A DNA stretch of 64,000 nucleotides from an uncultured Bacteroidales bacterium (GTDB taxonomy: Bacteria > Bacteroidota > Bacteroidia > Bacteroidales > Muribaculaceae), in NCBI GenBank assembly GCA_900539915.1, contig UQDU01000003.1:1-64000 (forward strand). Reading direction: 5' to 3'. The translations under genes and the position numbers were made by a program. A model generated the notes under the pieces. That model did no database searches and was not told where the DNA came from. It worked only from the letters and a program-made list of their open reading frames with translations. How positions within the stretch are numbered: the first letter of the stretch is position 1; each line of letters opens with the position of its first letter. Shown one piece after another: positions 38,359 through 47,368 of this stretch.

Positions 38359-38447
38359 TACATCGCACAAAACGCCATCGCCCTATAGCCCTCCTTTTTT
38401 GACCAGCAGAACATTCACCCACAACACCCCTCATCACATCGAGTATA

Positions 38448-41204
38448 ATGTCAAGATTTAATGCCACGACAGGCAGTCTGGATTCACTTAGCGATATGGA
38501 TCTTCCCACCTTCGACGGCGGCGATGACCCTATGGACTTATCGTATGCACAACAATCCGAGTCTGAGACCAGAGACACGTCATCACCTGCCGGGGATGAA
38601 ACCACATACTCCCCTACTGTAAGCAAGCCATCATCCACTCGTCGGAAAGTGTCTCAATCCCGAGACACAGCCTCCGACAAGAGAGATACTGCTCAGCCGC
38701 TACATAAATCCGCAAATGCACATCGAGGATTTACACACCGGTTGTTTGCCGATGGCAGGGCCAAGATGTTTTTGGGTATCGTATTGGCACTTACAGCTAT
38801 TTACCTCTTTATATCGACTATAGGGTATCTAACCACCGGAGCAATAGACCAGAGCGCGGTGACAAACAGTTCGTTGACAGAGCTTGCCGCTGACAGTGAT
38901 AGCGTTAAGAATGCAGGCGGTCCTTTAGGTGCATGGATATCCAATGCAATCTTTTCATCCACTCTCGGTGTCGCGGGGTTCATAATGATATTTTATATCG
39001 CCGCTCTGAGCCTTACGCTTCTGAAAGAGAAGAAATTCAGATTTTGGCCGCTGACAGCCAAATGCCTTGTCTCCACAGTTGCTGTATCCATCATACTCGG
39101 TTTAGTAACATATGACCACGAAGGATTCATATATTGGGGTGGCAAACACGGCTATTATATCAACAAGCTGCTGATAGCATATTCCGGGATAATAGGTGCT
39201 ATCTCCATAAGCGTGATTATGGGAGCCTTGATGCTTCTGGTGTTCCTCCCCACCTTACAGAATGCTTGGAACTTCGTCAGGACTCAAATACAGAAACGCA
39301 CAGCACGCATAAGGGCCTTAAAATCCCGACATGCGGCACAACATCCGAAATCATCCACATCTACGGCATCACAACCTGTAGAAGATACTACATCCTATAA
39401 GGGTGCTGACACATCGGATTCACACGACACCGATGTCCCTGATGTCATGCCGGATGTAAACTTAAACTCTTACGCGCCATCAGATTATCCACAGGCATCA
39501 TCCATAGATGTCACTGAGGAAGCACCCTATGCTTACGACAATGCCAATGACCGCCCAACATCAGATGCAGCAGAGGCCGTCATGGACGATGTGGATGCTC
39601 TGTCTGACCCGGTTTATGAAGATCTCACGGAAGCTACTGACACTCCGGCTGAAACATTCAGCATAAGCACCGGAGAGATAGAAGTCGCAAAAGCTGTAGA
39701 GCAAGAGCCTTATGATCCGACTGCAGACCTCCCCCGTTACCGTTTCCCGTCAATTGACTGCCTGATTGACCGCAAAGTCAAGGAAAACAATGTAGACCTC
39801 GCAGAACAGGAAGAAAACAAAGAACGAATCACCAAGACGCTCAACGACTACGGCATCGGCATATCACATATCGAAGCTACCGTAGGACCTACTGTTACTC
39901 TATATGAAATAATCCCTGCCGAAGGTGTCAGAATCGCGAAAATCAAACGTCTCGAAGATGACATCGCACTAAGCCTTGCAGCCCTCGGCATACGTATAAT
40001 CGCTCCTATTCCCGGTCGTGGCACCATAGGTATAGAAGTGCCTAACAAAGAGCCTCAGACAGTATCAATGCGCTCCATCATCACATCGCGTGACTATCAG
40101 GAATGCAACATGGAGCTGCCTATGGCCATGGGTTCTACAATTTCAGGCGAAGTTTTCATTGCCGACCTCACTAAGATGCCCCATCTGCTTGTCGCAGGTG
40201 CCACGGGTATGGGTAAGTCGGTAGGTTTGAATGCAATCATAGCATCACTGCTTTACAAAAAGCATCCGGCCGAACTGAAATTTGTGCTGATTGACCCCAA
40301 AATGGTGGAATTCAGCCTTTATAGCCGAATTGAGAATCATTATCTGGCCAAACTCCCCGATGAGGAAGAAGCCATCATCACCGACCCGTCAAAAGTAGTG
40401 ACTACATTGAAATCGCTATGCCTGTTGATGGACCAGCGATATGCACTGCTCAAAGAGGCCAACCTCAGGAATATCAAGGAATATAACGCACGCTTCGTAC
40501 AACGCCGCCTTAACCCCGAAAACGGACATCACTATATGCCCTACATCGTGGTCATTGTCGACGAGTTTGCCGACCTCATAATGACCGCCGGCAAAGAGGT
40601 GGAAACTCCTATCGCACGTATAGCCCAGAAAGCGCGTGCGGTGGGTATGCACATGATTCTTGCCACCCAGCGTCCTTCTACCAATGTCATCACCGGCATC
40701 ATCAAAGCCAATTTCCCTGGACGTGTGGCTTTCAGGGTGACCCAGATGGTCGATTCACGTACCATCCTTGACCGCCCCGGAGCCAACCAGCTTATAGGCC
40801 GAGGCGATATGCTCTTCTCTCGTGACGGTGAAATCTCACGTGTGCAGTGTGCTTTTATCGACACTCCTGAGGTAGAAGCGATATGCGAGGAAATAGACAT
40901 GCAAGCCGGCTACGAGCATGCATTCTATCTGCCCGAATGCCTGCCCGAAGAAGGTGAGACAATATCTTCCGGTTCATTCGGCGAACGGGATCCTCTCTTT
41001 GACGAAGCTGCCATGGCGGTGTTAAGTTCGGGCGTGGCATCCACATCCTCACTGCAACGGCGTTTCTCAATCGGATATAACCGTGCCGGCAAGATTATGG
41101 ACCAGATGGAAGCAGCAGGAATCGTCGGACCATCACAAGGAGGCAAACCTCGACAGATATTGATTGACCCGATGTCGTTAGATGCCATCCTGTCTCAGAA
41201 ATGA
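38448..41204 (+). CDS. ftsK: DNA translocase FtsK
   Basis: Septum-anchored motor that pumps chromosomal DNA during division and supports dimer resolution. The 918-aa protein has an N-terminal cytoplasmic extension of about 105 residues, four membrane segments (about 107-275), an acidic low-complexity linker (about 285-420), the RecA-like motor with Walker A AGATGMGKS near 583-591 and Walker B IVVIVDEFADL, and the C-terminal gamma winged helix (about 855-918) that reads KOPS-like sequences. It is followed by lolA after 54 bp. Confidence 0.97.
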   Translation: MSRFNATTGSLDSLSDMDLPTFDGGDDPMDLSYAQQSESETRDTSSPAGDETTYSPTVSKPSSTRRKVSQSRDTASDKRDTAQPLHKSANAHRGFTHRLFADGRAKMFLGIVLALTAIYLFISTIGYLTTGAIDQSAVTNSSLTELAADSDSVKNAGGPLGAWISNAIFSSTLGVAGFIMIFYIAALSLTLLKEKKFRFWPLTAKCLVSTVAVSIILGLVTYDHEGFIYWGGKHGYYINKLLIAYSGIIGAISISVIMGALMLLVFLPTLQNAWNFVRTQIQKRTARIRALKSRHAAQHPKSSTSTASQPVEDTTSYKGADTSDSHDTDVPDVMPDVNLNSYAPSDYPQASSIDVTEEAPYAYDNANDRPTSDAAEAVMDDVDALSDPVYEDLTEATDTPAETFSISTGEIEVAKAVEQEPYDPTADLPRYRFPSIDCLIDRKVKENNVDLAEQEENKERITKTLNDYGIGISHIEATVGPTVTLYEIIPAEGVRIAKIKRLEDDIALSLAALGIRIIAPIPGRGTIGIEVPNKEPQTVSMRSIITSRDYQECNMELPMAMGSTISGEVFIADLTKMPHLLVAGATGMGKSVGLNAIIASLLYKKHPAELKFVLIDPKMVEFSLYSRIENHYLAKLPDEEEAIITDPSKVVTTLKSLCLLMDQRYALLKEANLRNIKEYNARFVQRRLNPENGHHYMPYIVVIVDEFADLIMTAGKEVETPIARIAQKARAVGMHMILATQRPSTNVITGIIKANFPGRVAFRVTQMVDSRTILDRPGANQLIGRGDMLFSRDGEISRVQCAFIDTPEVEAICEEIDMQAGYEHAFYLPECLPEEGETISSGSFGERDPLFDEAAMAVLSSGVASTSSLQRRFSIGYNRAGKIMDQMEAAGIVGPSQGGKPRQILIDPMSLDAILSQK

Positions 41205-41258
41205 CATCTTCCGGCATGGCAATATGTAACTTTTCACTCGCTGAAATGTTAATACGAC

Positions 41259-41888
41259 ATGGACAAACTATTAAATCACATTTTCAGAGTAATTCTCGTG
41301 GTAACGGCAATGGGTCCCCTCAGCTCATTTGCCGCCAATGATGCCGCCAAACTGTTAGACCAGTCAGCCGCTAAAATCAAGTCGGCCAAAAGCATAAGTG
41401 CGTCATACACACTGCAATCGGGAGGTAACAGCATCAAAGGCACATTGCTGCTTTCAGGCGACAAGTTCACCACTGCCAACAATGCCATGACAACATGGTA
41501 TGACGGCAAGACACAATGGACTTACGCACCATCCACAGCCGAGGTCAATATAATAGAGCCTACCGATGAGGAACTTGCCGCATCAAATCCGCTTGCGATA
41601 ATCAGCGGCCTGAAAAACAGATACACGGCCTCAATCATCAAAAGCGCCCCGGGCTACCGCACTATCCTGCTCAAGGCGATAAGCAAAGCCAATGAATGGC
41701 CGCAGATAACCGTCACTCTCAAATCATCTACCCTGCTGCCATCGGCCATCAGCATTAAGGGAAACGACGGAAGCATCACCAACATAGCCATACCGTCAAT
41801 CCAGATTCGCAACACACCTGTGAGTGACAGTGCATTTCGTTTTGACCGCAAGAAGTATCCTACAGCCAAAATCGTTGACTTGCGTTGA
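41259..41888 (+). CDS. LolA-like outer-membrane lipoprotein carrier
   Basis: A 209-aa exported protein with a signal peptide (cleavage probably after SSFA, about residue 25) and the LolA/LppX fold. Recognisable family pattern: GTLLLSGDKF, TTWYDGKTQWTYAP and VNIIEPTDEELAASNP. It should ferry lipoproteins through the periplasm to the outer membrane. The position after ftsK is common in Bacteroidales. A LolD-like ATPase is encoded far away at 58984-59667. Confidence 0.9.
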   Translation: MDKLLNHIFRVILVVTAMGPLSSFAANDAAKLLDQSAAKIKSAKSISASYTLQSGGNSIKGTLLLSGDKFTTANNAMTTWYDGKTQWTYAPSTAEVNIIEPTDEELAASNPLAIISGLKNRYTASIIKSAPGYRTILLKAISKANEWPQITVTLKSSTLLPSAISIKGNDGSITNIAIPSIQIRNTPVSDSAFRFDRKKYPTAKIVDLR

Positions 41889-41926
41889 TTGAATAAAAAA
41901 CTAATAATCCTACATCAGACATAATC

Positions 41927-42883
41927 ATGGAAACCAACAAGACCCATTGCCTCATAATAGGTTCAGGACCTGCCGGATATACCGCAGCGATATATGCATC
42001 ACGAGCCAACCTCAGCCCGATAGTCTACGAAGGCAGCCAGCCGGGCGGACAGCTCACCACCACCTCCGAAGTTGAAAATTTTCCCGGTTATCCCGAAGGA
42101 ATCCAGGGACCCGAACTGATGGATGACCTGCGCAAGCAATCAGCCAAAGTGGGAGCCGATCTGAGATTCGGCGAAGTTTCCAAAGTGGATTTTTCAAAGC
42201 GGCCTTTTGAAGCTGTCATATCCGACGGACGCACCGTGCTGGCCGATACCGTCATTATAGCTACAGGTGCCTCGGCAAAATATCTCGGACTGGAAGATGA
42301 GGAGAAATTCAAGGGGCTCGGCGTCTCGGCGTGTGCCACTTGTGACGGCTTCTTCTATCGCGGACGCAAAGTGGCGGTAGTCGGCGGCGGTGATACCGCA
42401 TGCGAAGAAGCATTGTACCTGTCAAATCTCGCATCAGAGGTATATCTGATAGTCCGCAAGAACTTCCTTCGTGCATCAAAAGCGATGCAGCAGCGCGTCA
42501 ACGACAAAGAAAACATACATATCCTCTACAACACCAACACCGTCGGGCTTTATGGCGAAGAAGTGCTTGAGGGTGCCACACTCGTAGAGCATAAAGGAGA
42601 AGAAAACGAGCGGATATACGAACTGCCTATCGACGGCTTTTTCCTCGCAATCGGCCATCAGCCCAACACTGATTTGTTCAAGGGTGCCATAGAACTTGAC
42701 TCTAACGGTTATATCATCACAGCCTCCCCTTCCACTGCGACCAATATCCCCGGAGTATTCGCAGCCGGAGATGTCGCAGATCCTCACTATCAACAGGCAG
42801 TAGTGGCCGCAGCTTCAGGATGCAAGGCAGCACTTGACGCAGAGGAATTTATCATGCTCAACGGTTCGGTCATACCGTCGTGA
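41927..42883 (+). CDS. trxB: Thioredoxin-disulfide reductase
   Basis: NADPH-dependent flavoenzyme that keeps thioredoxin reduced. The 318-aa protein has the FAD motif GSGPAGYTAAIYASRA, the redox-active CATC (about residues 136-139), the NADPH motif GGGDTACEEA and the C-terminal FAD contact AAGDVADPHYQQ. The MerR gene starts 3 bp after its stop, suggesting co-transcription. Confidence 0.98.
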   Translation: METNKTHCLIIGSGPAGYTAAIYASRANLSPIVYEGSQPGGQLTTTSEVENFPGYPEGIQGPELMDDLRKQSAKVGADLRFGEVSKVDFSKRPFEAVISDGRTVLADTVIIATGASAKYLGLEDEEKFKGLGVSACATCDGFFYRGRKVAVVGGGDTACEEALYLSNLASEVYLIVRKNFLRASKAMQQRVNDKENIHILYNTNTVGLYGEEVLEGATLVEHKGEENERIYELPIDGFFLAIGHQPNTDLFKGAIELDSNGYIITASPSTATNIPGVFAAGDVADPHYQQAVVAAASGCKAALDAEEFIMLNGSVIPS

Positions 42884-42886
42884 CAG

Positions 42887-43213
42887 ATGAAAAACGATAT
42901 AGAGAAAAGATACTATAAGACATCGGAAGTAGCCGGGATTCTTAATATCCCGGCTACAACCTTACGGTACTGGGAGATGGAATTTCCCCGACTGTCACCA
43001 AAGCGTACACGCACAGGCCAACGTCTCTACACCTCTGCCGACATACGTAAAGTAGAGATGATAAACTATCTGCTTAAAGACAAAGGACTCAAGATAGAGG
43101 CTGCCAAAGCATATCTCAAAGACAATCCTACCGGCCACTCCAAAGAAGCCGATGTAGTGCTCCGGCTTCGTGATATAAAGAGCCGTCTGGAATCACTTCT
43201 TGCCAGGTTATGA
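42887..43213 (+). CDS. MerR-family transcriptional regulator, short
   Basis: A 108-aa regulator consisting of little more than the MerR winged helix-turn-helix (YYKTSEVAGILNIPATTLRYWE) and the start of the dimerisation helix. There is no effector or metal-binding domain and no Cys, so what it senses is unclear. It lies 3 bp after trxB. A large dyad stands just downstream (43234-43283), before the DUF4136 lipoprotein gene, and is a possible target. Confidence 0.92.
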   Translation: MKNDIEKRYYKTSEVAGILNIPATTLRYWEMEFPRLSPKRTRTGQRLYTSADIRKVEMINYLLKDKGLKIEAAKAYLKDNPTGHSKEADVVLRLRDIKSRLESLLARL

Positions 43214-43233
43214 CCGACAATCGGTCTCTGAAC

Positions 43234-43283
43234 TAATTATAGAAGCAAACGTTTTAAAAGTATATTCGTTTCATCTATAATTA
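43234..43283. promoter_or_regulatory. Long dyad in the leader of the DUF4136 lipoprotein gene
   Basis: TAATTATAGAAGCAAACG (43234-43251) and CGTTTCATCTATAATTA (43267-43283) are inverted repeats with one mismatch and one gap, around a 15-bp centre holding TATATTCG, one mismatch from the -7 consensus. It could be an operator or an RNA hairpin. Confidence 0.5.
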
Positions 43284-43292
43284 TCTACTGAT

Positions 43293-43919
43293 ATGAAGAA
43301 GCTGATTCTATTTGCAACCACTCTGGTACTGCTTGCCACTACAGGTTGTAGCCAGTTTTCTCTCGTCAACAGCGAGACCTATAACAATGCAAATCTTGCC
43401 CAGTATCATACATTCCGCATAGTCACACCTGCCGATGGCCACATGATTCCGGGCATGCAGATGGTTACATACTACAACATTGCCGCCGCCATACGAGAGC
43501 AGATGATCGAACGAGGCTTTGTTGAGGATTCTACAAGTAACCTTCTTGTAAACATAGCCCTTACGGTCAAGAACGAAATCGCCACCGAACCGGCCATACC
43601 TCCGGGCTATATGCCCTACGCCGGCCCGATGTACAACGGACTCTATCCTTTCTACATGTATCCCTACGGCTATTGGAACAACTATTATGCTTCATATTAC
43701 AACAATGCGCAGGTAATAACAGGCATATATAAGGAGGGCGTGCTGACTATGGATATGGTCAACATCAAAGATCAGCTGCCGCTCTACAGCGCATCGGTGG
43801 CCACAATCCTCAACCAGGGCAGCGGACAGTTCAGAAACCTCAACGAAATAAGCCAGGCTGTATCAACACTGTTCTCAAAATTCCCCGTGCCGCTTCTGCC
43901 TCAGTATAAAAACAAATAA
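43293..43919 (+). CDS. DUF4136 lipoprotein
   Basis: A 208-aa lipoprotein with a signal peptide and lipobox (LATTGC, Cys at about 19). The rest matches DUF4136, a family of envelope proteins without known function: an N-terminal FRIVTP segment, an AIREQMIERGF helix and a Tyr/Pro/Met-rich middle (about 108-140, PYAGPMYNGLYPFYMYPYGY). It lies 79 bp after the MerR gene, separated by a long dyad, and 23 bp before the hydrolase gene. Confidence 0.85.
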   Translation: MKKLILFATTLVLLATTGCSQFSLVNSETYNNANLAQYHTFRIVTPADGHMIPGMQMVTYYNIAAAIREQMIERGFVEDSTSNLLVNIALTVKNEIATEPAIPPGYMPYAGPMYNGLYPFYMYPYGYWNNYYASYYNNAQVITGIYKEGVLTMDMVNIKDQLPLYSASVATILNQGSGQFRNLNEISQAVSTLFSKFPVPLLPQYKNK

Positions 43920-43942
43920 TCACCGACAATACGCCTACACAT

Positions 43943-44977
43943 ATGCGACCAAAAAGATTATTGGTTACATTGCTTACGATTGCAGCCGCTCATCTGTTGT
44001 GGCTGCAATCGGCATTTTCCCAACAGGCCTACCGTTCGTGGGCTCCTGACATACTGGGAGACGGTCTGGAGATGCACTACGTGAAGCATCCTAACGACTA
44101 TGAAGGCCATGTAAGGTCGACAATCATCCGTAAGCTTTGCCTGAAGGACACGCTTTCACGCGGCATACTATATATCCATGGTTTCAACGACTACTTCTTC
44201 AATACCGAGATGGCCGATGAATTTGTCAATCATGGATATGATTTCTATGCCGTAGACCTCAGAAAATACGGGCGGTCAATCATCAAAGGCCAGCAGAAGT
44301 TTAATGTCCGGGATTTAACGGAATATTTCCCTGATATCGACTCTGCCCTTGTCACTATGAAGCAGTCAGGACTGAGGGAGATAGTCATGATGGGACACAG
44401 CACCGGCGGACTTATAGCATCATACTATCTGGCCATGAAAGCAAATCCTGTGCGTGTAAACGCCCTTATACTCAATTCACCGTTTCTTGACTGGAATCTG
44501 GGAAAAATCGAGTGGCTCGTGCCGGCTGTTTCAGCACTCGGATACGTTTTCCCGGGGACACCGGTGCCTCAAAGCAAATCTACCGCCTACGGCGAAAGCC
44601 TCCTCAAAGAATATAAGGGCGAGTGGAACTATGACACCCAATGGAAGCTACCGCAAAGCCCTACGGTAAGTGCAGGATGGGTACGCGCCATCAATAATGC
44701 CCAGGAGTATCTGCATAAAGGAGTCCACAAAATCAACATCCCCATTCTGCTTATGTACAGCGCGAAAAGCATGACCGTAGACGAGTGGACACCTGACTGC
44801 CAGAACGCCGACATAGTTCTTGATGCCGGAGAAATCAAAAAATACGGGCTACTCCTTGGCAGCGATGTCACGTGCGTCAAAGTCAACGGCGGACTCCATG
44901 ACTTGTTGCTGTCAAAAAAAGGCCTTAGAATACCACTTTATAACGAAATATTCCTCTGGCTTAACAATCATCTCTGA
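43943..44977 (+). CDS. Secreted alpha/beta hydrolase (S33/lysophospholipase-like)
   Basis: A 344-aa hydrolase with a signal peptide (about 1-26, ending SAFSQQ). The nucleophile elbow is GHSTGG (Ser about residue 154), the oxyanion segment is YIHGFNDYFFN, and the C-terminal His is probably in NGGLHDLLLS. It resembles the serine aminopeptidase S33/monoglyceride lipase group; the substrate may be a lipid or ester. Probably co-transcribed with the DUF4136 lipoprotein. Confidence 0.88.
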   Translation: MRPKRLLVTLLTIAAAHLLWLQSAFSQQAYRSWAPDILGDGLEMHYVKHPNDYEGHVRSTIIRKLCLKDTLSRGILYIHGFNDYFFNTEMADEFVNHGYDFYAVDLRKYGRSIIKGQQKFNVRDLTEYFPDIDSALVTMKQSGLREIVMMGHSTGGLIASYYLAMKANPVRVNALILNSPFLDWNLGKIEWLVPAVSALGYVFPGTPVPQSKSTAYGESLLKEYKGEWNYDTQWKLPQSPTVSAGWVRAINNAQEYLHKGVHKINIPILLMYSAKSMTVDEWTPDCQNADIVLDAGEIKKYGLLLGSDVTCVKVNGGLHDLLLSKKGLRIPLYNEIFLWLNNHL

Positions 44978-45055
44978 ACTATATGCCTCGGTTGTCTGTT
45001 TTAAGGATATAACATCTGAATGATAAACATAACCATAACATAAAAACATAAGATT

Positions 45056-45205
45056 ATGGAAAAGAACAAGGAATCCAAGATAGAACCCGAGGACAAGTAC
45101 CGTGGAGTAACCGTTGATCAGGCGGATGACGAAAAGGTCACCCCAAAGATGGTCAAGGAGGATGTCAAAGAACTCAACAACAATCCCCACAGCGAAGGCC
45201 TCTGA
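45056..45205 (+). CDS. Small charged protein, 49 aa
   Basis: An ATG-started frame of 49 codons (MEKNKESKIEPEDKY...HSEGL) with codon use like its neighbours. It is rich in Lys, Glu and Asp, with no hydrophobic segment, no Cys, and a short central helix-prone stretch (PKMVKEDVKELNNN). It lies 78 bp after the hydrolase gene and is closed by a strong terminator (45238-45293), which supports a real transcript. I do not recognise it. Confidence 0.65.
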   Translation: MEKNKESKIEPEDKYRGVTVDQADDEKVTPKMVKEDVKELNNNPHSEGL

Positions 45206-45237
45206 TAAGAAAGTTTCATTTTTCACAATATAGCTTT

Positions 45238-45293
45238 AAGTCCGGGAAAAATATTGACGGAGTATTCCCCAATATTTATTCCGGGCTTTTTTG
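45238..45293 (+). terminator. Intrinsic terminator after the 49-aa gene
   Basis: A long hairpin: AAGTCCGGGAAAAATATTG (45238-45256) pairs with CAATATTTATTCCGGGCTT, ending in TTTTTTG. It ends the ftsK-to-small-protein gene block. Confidence 0.88.
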
Positions 45294-45326
45294 TAATCTA
45301 TCCGACGCTGTATCATTAATATTGCC

Positions 45327-45334
45327 TAACTTTG
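45327..45334 (+). promoter_or_regulatory. Glycosyltransferase gene -7 element
   Basis: TAACTTTG, an exact TAnnTTTG match, 24 bp upstream of the ATG at 45359; no clear TTG at the -33 distance. Because it covers the TTG at 45332, that codon is unlikely to be the start. Confidence 0.55.
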
Positions 45335-45358
45335 CAGAAGTGTTTCTATGGATTAAAA

Positions 45359-46216
45359 ATGGATAAGGTAGCCTCTTGTCATACTGCATTGCCGTCAGTC
45401 AGTGTAATCATCCCCTCGGGTGATTCACATACCACCATAGCGGCCGCTATTGACAGTGTATTAAGCCAATCCTACCCCTCCATTGAAATTATAGTAGTGC
45501 TTAACGGCGACACGGGTACCACCCCAGATGTCATACGCAGATACACCTCAATCAGCGTCTTTACGCTCCCCGATGGAAACGGCTACGAAGCACGTAGTTA
45601 CGGTGCATCCAAAGCACATGGCGAATATCTTATTTCACTTGATGCTGACGACTGTCTGCATCCCAACGCCATAGCTGATGCAGTCAAAACCGCCCGTGAG
45701 ACTTCGGCGGATATAGTCCAACTCAGATTAGTGCAATTTGCCCGGAAGGCCGGCATCAATATCCGCTGGAAATTTCCATGCCTTTATGACTCTGACAATG
45801 CTCTTAAAGGCATCTTGTCAGACTCCACTGTCTACAATCCAGGCATCCCGGCCAAGCTCTACAGGCGCAGTCTGGTAGTACCGTTCCCTGACATCGGCTA
45901 CAAAGGATTCTGGGGAGAGGACCGCCTCTTTAGCATGCACATATTCTCCAAAAATCCCAAAACGGCATACGCCCCTGATGCTGTCTACTACTACAGATAC
46001 GGAGGCCGGAGCCGGGATATGACGCGCAAAGGGCTTTCTGACGAGATGTTACAGGTCAGAGACTTGCAAATCAAGTATCTGCGTGACAACAAGCTGGAGC
46101 AGTACATACCATCTGTCAAAGAAGGCTACCGCCATCTGCTGGATATAATCGCGCGGTATAAGTCACCCAATATGTTTCTCCGCCTGAAATTACTAATTGC
46201 CAAACTAATGTCATAG
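45359..46216 (+). CDS. Family 2 glycosyltransferase
   Basis: A 285-aa GT-A transferase that moves a sugar from a nucleotide donor to a growing glycan. It has the GT2 N-terminus PSVSVIIPSGD, the SLDADDCLHP metal-binding DxD region and a GFWGEDRLF segment holding the likely catalytic Glu-Asp. Donor and acceptor are unknown. The gene starts a two-gene unit with the aminotransferase 15 bp downstream, set between unrelated blocks. Confidence 0.9.
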   Translation: MDKVASCHTALPSVSVIIPSGDSHTTIAAAIDSVLSQSYPSIEIIVVLNGDTGTTPDVIRRYTSISVFTLPDGNGYEARSYGASKAHGEYLISLDADDCLHPNAIADAVKTARETSADIVQLRLVQFARKAGINIRWKFPCLYDSDNALKGILSDSTVYNPGIPAKLYRRSLVVPFPDIGYKGFWGEDRLFSMHIFSKNPKTAYAPDAVYYYRYGGRSRDMTRKGLSDEMLQVRDLQIKYLRDNKLEQYIPSVKEGYRHLLDIIARYKSPNMFLRLKLLIAKLMS

Positions 46217-46231
46217 ACATATCTCACATAT

Positions 46232-47368
46232 ATGGATGAAAAAATAATGTTGTCGTTGCCTCATATGGGCGGCAATGAGCAGAAATGGATTAATAGTGCG
46301 TTTGCTGACAACTGGGTGGTCCCTTTAGGCCCGAATGTCAACGATTTTGAGCATTTGTTAGATGAATACCTCGGCCATGGGAATGTCGTGGCTCTGTCGT
46401 CAGGCACTTCAGCCATACATTTAGGATTGGTCATGCTCGGTGTGTCAAAAGATGACGAGGTAATCTGCCAGTCGCTCACATTCTCAGCCAGTGCCAACCC
46501 TGTGGTATATTGCGGAGCAACCCCCGTATTTGTCGACAGTGAATCCCAGACGTGGAACATGGATCCTGCCCTCCTTGAAGAAGCCATCAAAGACCGCATC
46601 GCCAAGAAAGGCAAAGCTCCTAAAGCCATCATCGTGGTACACCTCTACGGCATGCCGGCCAAAATGAATGAAATCCTGGCGATAGCTGCCAAATACAACA
46701 TTCCGGTGCTTGAAGATGCCGCTGAAGGACTCGGAAGCACATATAAGGGCCGTAAAGCCGGCACACTCGGCAATTACGGAGCACTGAGCTTCAACGGCAA
46801 TAAAATCATTACCACATCAGGCGGCGGTGCGCTGATATGCCCGTCAGACGAAGCGGCTGCAAAGGTCAAGTTCTATGCCACCCAGTCACGTGAAAACAAG
46901 CCTTATTACTACCACAAGGAACTTGGATTCAATTACCGCATGAGCAATATATGCGCCGGCATCGGATGCGGTCAGATGGAGGTGCTTCCAGAGCGTGTCA
47001 ACCGACGCCGAGAGATACATAACCTCTATACGACCTTGCTTAGCGATATCGAAGGCATCACCGTCCACGATAATCCATCGGCTGAATTTGACTCGAACTT
47101 CTGGCTTTCAACCCTGCAAATAGACCCTGCCACCGGGATTACGCCCGAGGAGTTGCGGCTGCATCTGCTCAGCAAAAATATCGAAGGCCGGCTCTTATGG
47201 CGACCGATGCATATGCAGCCATTCTATGCCGATGCCCCGAGCTATCAAAACGGTGTATCCGGGAAACTGTTTGACCGAGGTTTCTGTCTGCCGAGCGGCT
47301 CTATATTGACCGACTCACAGATTAAGCGAGTGGCGGCTGAGATACGCAACCTGTTCGCCTCAAAGTAG
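46232..47368 (+). CDS. DegT/DnrJ/EryC1/StrS aminotransferase
   Basis: A 378-aa PLP enzyme of the family that transaminates nucleotide keto-sugars to amino sugars, as in perosamine or bacillosamine synthesis. The PLP Lys is in SFNGNKIITTSGGG, the phosphate-binding SSGTSAIHLGL and the DAAEGLGSTYKG segment are intact. With the adjacent glycosyltransferase it suggests making and attaching an unusual amino sugar. Its 3' end overlaps the convergent menE by 9 bp. Confidence 0.92.
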   Translation: MDEKIMLSLPHMGGNEQKWINSAFADNWVVPLGPNVNDFEHLLDEYLGHGNVVALSSGTSAIHLGLVMLGVSKDDEVICQSLTFSASANPVVYCGATPVFVDSESQTWNMDPALLEEAIKDRIAKKGKAPKAIIVVHLYGMPAKMNEILAIAAKYNIPVLEDAAEGLGSTYKGRKAGTLGNYGALSFNGNKIITTSGGGALICPSDEAAAKVKFYATQSRENKPYYYHKELGFNYRMSNICAGIGCGQMEVLPERVNRRREIHNLYTTLLSDIEGITVHDNPSAEFDSNFWLSTLQIDPATGITPEELRLHLLSKNIEGRLLWRPMHMQPFYADAPSYQNGVSGKLFDRGFCLPSGSILTDSQIKRVAAEIRNLFASK

